Made by a program: the position numbers and the translations under genes. From contig JBJHCY010000014.1 in assembly GCA_050486265.1 (NCBI GenBank), positions 23,216 through 87,215 on the forward strand: a DNA stretch of 64,000 nucleotides. Direction: 5' to 3'. A model generated the notes under the pieces. It was not told the DNA's origin, did no database searches, and saw nothing but the letters and a program-made list of their open reading frames with translations. Positions within the stretch are counted from its first letter, which is position 1. The number at the start of each line of letters is the position of its first letter. Positions 58,107 through 64,000 of the stretch are shown here, piece by piece. This DNA comes from SLFH01 sp050486265. Lineage in GTDB: Bacteria > Planctomycetota > Phycisphaerae > Phycisphaerales > UBA1924.

Positions 58107-59095
58107 GCGCCGAACGCCCGAGCCCGGACCGTCCCGATGATGCGCGAGGTGACGAGGGGCACATTGAGCAAGGTGCGGCTGCCGGGCGGGACCGAGATGC
58201 GGAGGATCTGTTCCGAGATGGGGAAGGGGATGCGGCTCGGAGATCTGTGCCACATGGAGCAGAAGACGAGGTAGGAGAAGACACGGCTCGGCGAGCCGTG
58301 CCACCCGGAACGAGCGAGCGCCCGGCGCGCCCCGACCGCGATCTTTTCGGGCGCACCCCCAAGAACGCGCCGGATTGGTCGCACCGAAGGGGTGAACCCC
58401 GTGTTTTCGTCCTGCTCTGGACGGTCTATCTGATGTTCTGCGCCGCGGCGATGTTCGCGCGTTCGGGCGGGATGGCCTCGTTCGATCCTGTCGCCTTTCG
58501 GCCCTCGGCGCGCCTCGGTTTGTTGATGCTGATGGTCGGCGTCGGGCTGCTCTGGCCTCTGATGCGCTTGAGCCAAGCGATGCCCAGAGAGGGCGGCGTC
58601 AGAGCGACGCTGAAGGACGCGGCGATCATCATCGTCACGGGCCACGCGTTGATTCTGCCGCAGCTCTGGCTGGCCCGGTGGGACGGGCAGGTGGTGCTGG
58701 CGTTGTCGTTGCTCTTTGTGCTTTGGACGCTGCTGACAGGGGCGGTGATCGCGTGCACGCAGGGGCCTCCGAGGGCGGGGGACGGGGGCGATCCCCGCTC
58801 GGGCACACGGGCGGTGGGGGTCCTATGCTGTCTGGCGTTGGTGCTGTCGGGGGGGCTTGTCGCCCTCGCCGACGCCGGGAGAGAGCCCGGCGCCGACGCC
58901 ATCGCTTCGAGGCCCGCCCGGATGCTTTCGCCGCTGACAGCCATCTACGAGATCGCACGCGACCGCCCCTGGACCGGGCGTGCTGCGATGATCGGCCCGG
59001 CGCACCGCGCGTCGCTGGGCGCGACGGCGTTGGCGGCGGCCGGAGCCTGGGGCATTGCGATGATCGCCTGCCGCAGGCGTCGCAACGAAACCTGA
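58103..59095 (+). CDS. Membrane protein of unknown function with repeat-derived N-terminus
   Basis: This 330-aa protein has an Arg/Asp/Gly-rich N-terminal tail (~1-100) and about five hydrophobic helices (~108-125, 138-156, 170-190, 195-217, 245-265), with a final helix near 305-322. No family is recognised. The tail contains two copies of an 11-residue pattern, GDAARRSVPHG and EDTARRAVPPG (~46-75), encoded by two palindromic repeat units. It starts at ATG 58103 inside the previous stop. Its first ~90 codons look like an intergenic repeat brought into frame, so the true start may be further in. Confidence 0.65.
   Translation: MSAERPSPDRPDDARGDEGHIEQGAAAGRDRDAEDLFRDGEGDAARRSVPHGAEDEVGEDTARRAVPPGTSERPARPDRDLFGRTPKNAPDWSHRRGEPRVFVLLWTVYLMFCAAAMFARSGGMASFDPVAFRPSARLGLLMLMVGVGLLWPLMRLSQAMPREGGVRATLKDAAIIIVTGHALILPQLWLARWDGQVVLALSLLFVLWTLLTGAVIACTQGPPRAGDGGDPRSGTRAVGVLCCLALVLSGGLVALADAGREPGADAIASRPARMLSPLTAIYEIARDRPWTGRAAMIGPAHRASLGATALAAAGAWGIAMIACRRRRNET
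58228..58309. repeat. Two-copy palindromic repeat inside a coding region
   Basis: The second unit holds a near-perfect palindrome CACGGCTCG-G-CGAGCCGTG (58282-58300) followed by GTGCCAC. The first unit (58228-58257) is an imperfect copy (CGGCTCGG...TGTGCCAC). Such elements are normally intergenic. Confidence 0.55.
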
Positions 59096-59103
59096 ACCGT
59101 GAG

Positions 59104-59109
59104 TAGACT
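59104..59109 (+). promoter_or_regulatory. Putative -10 (TAGACT) of greA
   Basis: TAGACTTTCG is identical to the tig promoter element. The predicted leader is about 59 nt, with AGGAG near the ATG. Confidence 0.5.
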
Positions 59110-59173
59110 TTCGCAGCGCCGATCGGGCCCACCCGCCCGGGCGTTTCCGCGTAGATGAGCAGGAGCCGGAACC

Positions 59174-59641
59174 ATGGAGTTCGTGAGCAAGGACGAAAAG
59201 GCGAGGCTGGAGCAGCGCCTGCGCGACCTGATCGCAAACCGCTCCAAGATCTCTGAACGCATCGCCGAAGCACGGGAGCTCGGCGACCTCAAGGAGAACG
59301 CCGAGTACCACTCCGCGCGCGAGCAGCAGGGCCTCGAAGAGGCCGAGATCCGGCGACTCGAAGACCGGCTCCAACGCGTGCAGGTGATCGACGACAACAA
59401 CGCCGCGGCCGAGGCCGGCGTTGTCTTCCTCGGCACGACCGTCCGCCTGCGCGAGACCGACTCAGGAGACGAGGACCTCTTCCGACTTGTCGGCGAGGCC
59501 GGCGGCGACGACGAAGATGTCGTCGAGGTCACCCTCAACAGCCCCATGGGCGAGGCGCTCATGAAGGCGCGCGTGGGCGAGAAGATCAAGGTCCGCGCGC
59601 CCCGCGGCGTGAAGGAATTCGAGATCGTTGAGATTGTTTGA
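59174..59641 (+). CDS. greA: Transcription elongation factor GreA
   Basis: This 155-aa protein rescues backtracked RNA polymerase. The N-terminal coiled coil carries the acidic tip motif GDLKENAEYHSARE (~36-49), and the C-terminal FKBP-like domain follows (~80-155), ending with SPMGEALMKARVGEKI. Length is standard (158 in E. coli). A good AGGAG ribosome-binding site lies 9 nt before the ATG. It is convergent with the GH31 gene, with only 41 bp between them. Confidence 0.97.
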   Translation: MEFVSKDEKARLEQRLRDLIANRSKISERIAEARELGDLKENAEYHSAREQQGLEEAEIRRLEDRLQRVQVIDDNNAAAEAGVVFLGTTVRLRETDSGDEDLFRLVGEAGGDDEDVVEVTLNSPMGEALMKARVGEKIKVRAPRGVKEFEIVEIV

Positions 59642-59682
59642 GGGTCGGACTCCGCTTCTGAAACTGTGCGACGACCTCCGGC

Positions 59683-61860
59683 TCAGCCTTCGTCGCTCCC
59701 GACCAGCTCCGCCCGCTCAAGATGGTCGTCGTCGACGAGCACGAACGCTTCGACGCGTCGCTCCGGGGCCGAGTAGTCGCCCTCTTTGTGCTCGATCCGC
59801 ACGCGCCAAGCGTCGCCTTGCCGCTCCGCCGTGATGCGGCTGAGGCGGTAGGGGCCAGAGCAGTCCGCCGGTCCGTCGCCCGCGTCTTCGAACAGGTCGC
59901 CCTCGGCACGCCCGTTTTCGTCCGGGCAGGCGATCAGCGTCAGCGTTGAGCCGGGCAGTTCGCCCGTGTGCTGCACCACCGGGGCCAGCGGCAGGATCGC
60001 TCCGCCCCGCACGCGGATCGTCGGCAGGCGGTCCGTGATCGCCGGGTCGATCTCGCCGAGCGGCTCGAACCGGCGCCAGATCCCGCGAGGCGGTGCCGAG
60101 GGCGCAAAGTCGTCCTCCCACACATCCGCCTGCACCAAGAGCGACCCGCCCAGCAGGAACGCGTCCTCGGCGTCGCGCAGCGAGAGGTCGTGCGGGTCGG
60201 CGAAGAACAGCGGACGCACGACGGGACGCCCGAGCCGCGACGCCTCGAAAAACAGCGTGTACAGGTACGGCATCAGCCGCATCCGACGCTCCAGCGCCGC
60301 GCGGCAGACCTTCTCGCACATCTCGTCGAACGACCACGGCTCGTGCGCGCCCGTGTCCTTCGACGAGTGGGCGCGGCAGAACGGCAGCAGCGCCCCGATC
60401 CCCATCCAGCGTGAAAACAGCTCGCCGTCCGCCTCGCCCCCGAAGCCCCCGATGTCCGGGCCGGCGAAGGGTTGGGCGCTCAGCCCGAGGTTCAGCGCCA
60501 TCGGGATCGACCAGCGCAGGTGGCGCCATTCGCTCAGGTTGTCGCCCGTCCATGTCGCGGCGTAGCGCTGGCCGCCGATGAAGTTGGCTCGCGTCAGCAC
60601 GAACGGGCGCCGGTCCGGTCTTGCGTTTGCGATGCCCTCGCGCGTGGCGCGGACCATCTGCATGCCGTAGATGTTGTGGTAGCGTGTGTGCGGGCCCTTG
60701 CCGCCGAGTTCTTCGTCGGCCTCGTGCACGGTTTCGTCGGGCAGTGTGCGTTCGGGGCCGGCGTCAAACACCGAGGGCTCGTTCATGTCGTTCCAGACGC
60801 CATCGATGCCCGTGGCGATGAACTTCTCGTACAGCCCCGCCCACCAGCGCCGCGTTTCTTCCCTCGTGTAATCGGGGAAGACGCATTGGCCGGGCCAGAC
60901 CTCGCCCCGCGCCTCGCTTCCGTCGGGGAGTTTGAGGAAATGCCCGCCCTTCTTGCCCTCGTCGTACACGCCGTAACCCTCTTCGGCCTTGATGCCCGGG
61001 TCGATCATCCAGACGGTGCGGTAACCGAGGTCCTGGAGGTGCTTGTTGAGGGCCGCGGGGTCGGGGAATTTCTCATTGTCGAAGGTGAAGCATCGGTACC
61101 CGTCCATGTAGTCGATGTCCATCCAGATGACATCGCACGGGATCTGGCGCCTGCGGAACTGATCGGCGATCTCGCGCACGCGCCCGTCCGGCTCGTACGA
61201 GTACCGCGACTGCTGGAACCCCAGCGCCCAGATCGGCGGCATCGGCATCAGCCCCGTCATCCGCGACAGGCGCTCGACAACCTCCTGCGGGTGCTTCTTC
61301 TCGATGACCGTTACGCCGCCGATCGGCCCCTCGCTGCGGCAGACGATCCTGTCTCCCCGCAAATCAAGCTCGGCGCGCCATGTCGTCTCGAACAGCACGC
61401 CGAAGGCGCTCCCGTCAGAGCGGAGGCCGAGCACCCACGGGTGGCTCTGATAGAGCGCGGGCGTTTTGTCGTTGTACCCGTATGAATCGAAGTTGTAGAG
61501 CTTGATGCGTCGCCCGTTCCGCCGCAGGGGTCCGGCGACCTCGCCGGTCGCGTAGAAGTCGGCGCCCGGCCCGGGCGAGACGCGCGCGACATATCGCCGC
61601 TTGTTCTTGCGTCCGACGGCGCCGAACTTCGGCTTCAGCCGCCAGTCGCCGACCAGCGGCCCGCCGAGCCCCGGCTGGTGCTCGTAGCCCGGAAAGGGCG
61701 GCGTCGGCCCGATCCCCGGCGCCGTGAACCGCACGACGCCGTCGGCGAGCATGTGCGAGCTTCGCGCCGGGCGCCAGCGGGTCAGCAGCTCGCGGGCGGC
61801 TTCTTTCAGGTCGTCGCCCGTGGGCAGTCCGGCGAATCGGGGCGTGCCGCCTGTCGTCAT
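59683..61860 (-). CDS. Glycoside hydrolase family 31 alpha-glucosidase
   Basis: The start is set at ATG 61860; a frame to 62133 is open but not protein-like. The 725-aa protein has an N-terminal beta-sandwich (~20-200), a TIM-barrel and C-terminal beta domains. The barrel has WMDIDYMDGYRCFTFD (~240-255), the nucleophile D358 in WNDMNEP and the acid/base D440 in WTGDNLSEW, followed by FAGPDIGGF. There is no signal peptide, so it is cytosolic and probably degrades alpha-glucans or maltodextrin. It is divergent from icd, with a 247-bp gap. Confidence 0.94.
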   Translation of the reverse strand: MTTGGTPRFAGLPTGDDLKEAARELLTRWRPARSSHMLADGVVRFTAPGIGPTPPFPGYEHQPGLGGPLVGDWRLKPKFGAVGRKNKRRYVARVSPGPGADFYATGEVAGPLRRNGRRIKLYNFDSYGYNDKTPALYQSHPWVLGLRSDGSAFGVLFETTWRAELDLRGDRIVCRSEGPIGGVTVIEKKHPQEVVERLSRMTGLMPMPPIWALGFQQSRYSYEPDGRVREIADQFRRRQIPCDVIWMDIDYMDGYRCFTFDNEKFPDPAALNKHLQDLGYRTVWMIDPGIKAEEGYGVYDEGKKGGHFLKLPDGSEARGEVWPGQCVFPDYTREETRRWWAGLYEKFIATGIDGVWNDMNEPSVFDAGPERTLPDETVHEADEELGGKGPHTRYHNIYGMQMVRATREGIANARPDRRPFVLTRANFIGGQRYAATWTGDNLSEWRHLRWSIPMALNLGLSAQPFAGPDIGGFGGEADGELFSRWMGIGALLPFCRAHSSKDTGAHEPWSFDEMCEKVCRAALERRMRLMPYLYTLFFEASRLGRPVVRPLFFADPHDLSLRDAEDAFLLGGSLLVQADVWEDDFAPSAPPRGIWRRFEPLGEIDPAITDRLPTIRVRGGAILPLAPVVQHTGELPGSTLTLIACPDENGRAEGDLFEDAGDGPADCSGPYRLSRITAERQGDAWRVRIEHKEGDYSAPERRVEAFVLVDDDHLERAELVGSDEG

Positions 61861-62005
61861 CGATCGAATCCTTGCGCTGATCAGAAGACCGGAGAAACTC
61901 CGGCGGTAAGGGAGCAAACGATCGGAAAACCGCGTGTCCGCGGGCGCCGCGGCCCGGAGCAGGCCAAGCGTAGCGGGGGCCTCCCCGGACCGCCCGACCA
62001 ACCCT

Positions 62006-62011
62006 ACCCTT
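62006..62011 (+). promoter_or_regulatory. Possible -10 (TACCCT) of icd
   Basis: A TANNNT hexamer gives a predicted leader of about 90 nt before icd, which has GAGGAG near the ATG. The evidence is weak. Confidence 0.3.
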
Positions 62012-62107
62012 GGGGTCCGGTAGGGCAGGATCGTGACGCCCCCGCCAGAACCAGCACACCCTCCACGCCGCACACGGCGCGTCAGAGACATCCCGAGGAG
62101 ACGACCG

Positions 62108-63391
<1,284 letters not shown>

Positions 63392-63397
63392 GGGCGC

Positions 63398-63712
63398 GTG
63401 TCAAAGAGCGACAAGGACGCGATCAAGAGAGTGCTGAACGACGGCAGCTCCGCGAAGCGGCCGATGTTCGTGGACTTTCACATCGCCGCAAACGACGAAG
63501 ACGCGGCGCACAAGATCGCTGAAGCGTGCCGCCCGCTCGGGTACCGCATCACCGGCGAGCAGGACGACGGCGAGACGACTTGGACCGTCACCTGCTCGAC
63601 CCGCATGATGCTCACGCTCGAAGGCGTGCTCGCGTTCCAGAAAGAACTCGACGACATCGCACGACCGCTCGGCGGCCACATCGACGGATGGGGCACCTTC
63701 GGCAACGAATGA
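63398..63712 (+). CDS. Ribonuclease E inhibitor RraB family protein
   Basis: This 104-aa protein starts at GTG 63398, 6 bp after icd. It has the RraB fold signature: MFVDFHIAANDEDAAHKIA (~23-41), LGYRITGEQDDGETTWTV (~47-64) and the final GWGTFGN. RraB modulates RNase E in gammaproteobacteria; whether this homologue has that partner here is unknown. It probably shares a transcript with icd, ended by the terminator just after. Confidence 0.87.
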   Translation: MSKSDKDAIKRVLNDGSSAKRPMFVDFHIAANDEDAAHKIAEACRPLGYRITGEQDDGETTWTVTCSTRMMLTLEGVLAFQKELDDIARPLGGHIDGWGTFGNE

Positions 63713-63721
63713 CATCAAAGG

Positions 63722-63749
63722 CCGCTCCGAAAAGGAGCGGTTTTTTTTT
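63722..63749 (+). terminator. Intrinsic terminator after the icd-rraB pair
   Basis: CCGCTCC (63722-63728) pairs with GGAGCGG (63734-63740) around a GAAAA loop, followed by nine T. It begins 10 bp after the stop codon. Confidence 0.95.
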
Positions 63750-63777
63750 GGCGAGCTCAGACATCTCAACTCTGAAA

Positions 63778-63843
63778 GCCCCAACGGGGCGCAGGGCTGT
63801 AGCCACGGGTGGAGCGAGGCCAAAGGCCGAGCGCAACCCGTGG
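63778..63843. repeat. Composite palindromic repeat (REP-like)
   Basis: Three nested or adjacent inverted repeats occur: GCCCC-AAC-GGGGC (63778-63790), CCACGGGT (63803-63810) with ACCCGTGG (63836-63843), and GGCC-AAA-GGCC inside the latter (63818-63828). The pattern resembles dispersed palindromic elements I associate with planctomycetes and related bacteria. Confidence 0.6.
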
Positions 63844-63920
63844 AGATAGTTGTTACATTGTTTCCGCCCTGAAAGGCAACGCCGTGAACTGAAGGGAAGA
63901 ATTTTCAGCAATCGCGCATG

Positions 63921-63972
63921 AAAAAAGGCGTTCCCTGCCGATCCGTAGTTGTCGCGACAGAAAGGCAGGGAA
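63921..63972 (-). terminator. Probable terminator of a minus-strand gene beyond the right edge
   Basis: TTCCCTGCC (63931-63939) and GGCAGGGAA (63964-63972) pair around a 24-nt loop that itself contains TGTCGCGACA. On the minus strand the hairpin is followed by CGCC and six T. Confidence 0.6.
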
Positions 63973-64000
63973 GCCGTGGTTACCGATCGATCGTTCGGCG

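Larger units (their letters stand above)
63750..64000. other. Intergenic region with a palindromic repeat and a minus-strand terminator
   Basis: No gene is supportable in this 250-bp end region. It holds a composite palindromic repeat (63778-63843) and a hairpin with a minus-strand U-tract (63921-63972). A gene entering on the minus strand from beyond the right edge is implied. Confidence 0.5.

Overview
This window is a high-GC bacterial chromosome segment that looks planctomycete, most likely class Phycisphaerae. The reasons are: a complete Bat (moxR/VWA/TPR) operon; a locus with a GAF-HlyD protein, a PqqD/M50/HlyD protein and a SecA-like protein of a kind I associate with planctomycete genomes; a tricorn-type S41 protease; a DUF255 (YyaL) protein; and murC-murB-ddl-ftsQ genes with no ftsA/ftsZ behind them. 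This assignment is inference from gene content, because no rRNA gene is present. All genes look like ordinary chromosomal core and accessory genes. I see no complete insertion sequence, phage or CRISPR array.

Layout. 0-4.4 kb: the 3' part of a haem-binding chemoreceptor and a Tat-exported metallophosphoesterase. 4.4-14.2 kb: tRNA-Thr, then a minus-strand eight-gene operon moxR-DUF58-(membrane protein)-batA-batB-batC-batD-batE, with 4-nt overlaps at most junctions. 14.4-21.1 kb: a second minus-strand operon, DUF3467, GAF-HlyD adaptor, PqqD/M50 peptidase/HlyD protein and a shortened SecA-like ATPase; this is the best candidate for an undescribed export system. 21.4-24.4 kb: tRNA-Leu, trigger factor and two small membrane proteins. 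24.5-29.6 kb: three overlapping glycosyltransferase genes. 29.8-42.2 kb: tricorn-like protease, lgt, a DUF368 undecaprenyl-phosphate translocase homologue, galE, an unknown protein, a YyaL-DsbD-alpha fusion and a lipoprotein hydrolase. 42.3-45.5 kb: HAD-truD-BFN-nnrE operon. 45.6-49.3 kb: a membrane GT2, ExbD, a TonB-like protein and a secreted protein. 49.3-53.5 kb: Nudix, two NfeD proteins and the flotillin FloA. 53.6-59.1 kb: murC-murB-ddl-ftsQ-like and a membrane protein. 59.2-63.7 kb: greA, a GH31 glucosidase, icd and an RraB family gene.

Cell-envelope work dominates: peptidoglycan precursor synthesis (murC, murB, ddl), lipid-carrier recycling (DUF368), lipoprotein maturation (lgt), surface-glycan glycosyltransferases, membrane microdomains (floA/nfeD) and at least one candidate export machine. 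A repeated regulatory theme is a TANNNT -10 element 5-12 nt before a start codon that lacks a Shine-Dalgarno sequence. It implies leaderless transcripts for lgt, nnrE, a GT2, murC, a Nudix gene and nfeD, among others.

Non-coding structure includes four clear intrinsic terminators, one probable terminator entering from the right edge, an inverted pair of approximately 150-bp dispersed repeats (21.6 kb and 46.8 kb), a composite palindromic repeat at 63.8 kb, and a palindromic repeat that lies inside a coding region at 58.2-58.3 kb.
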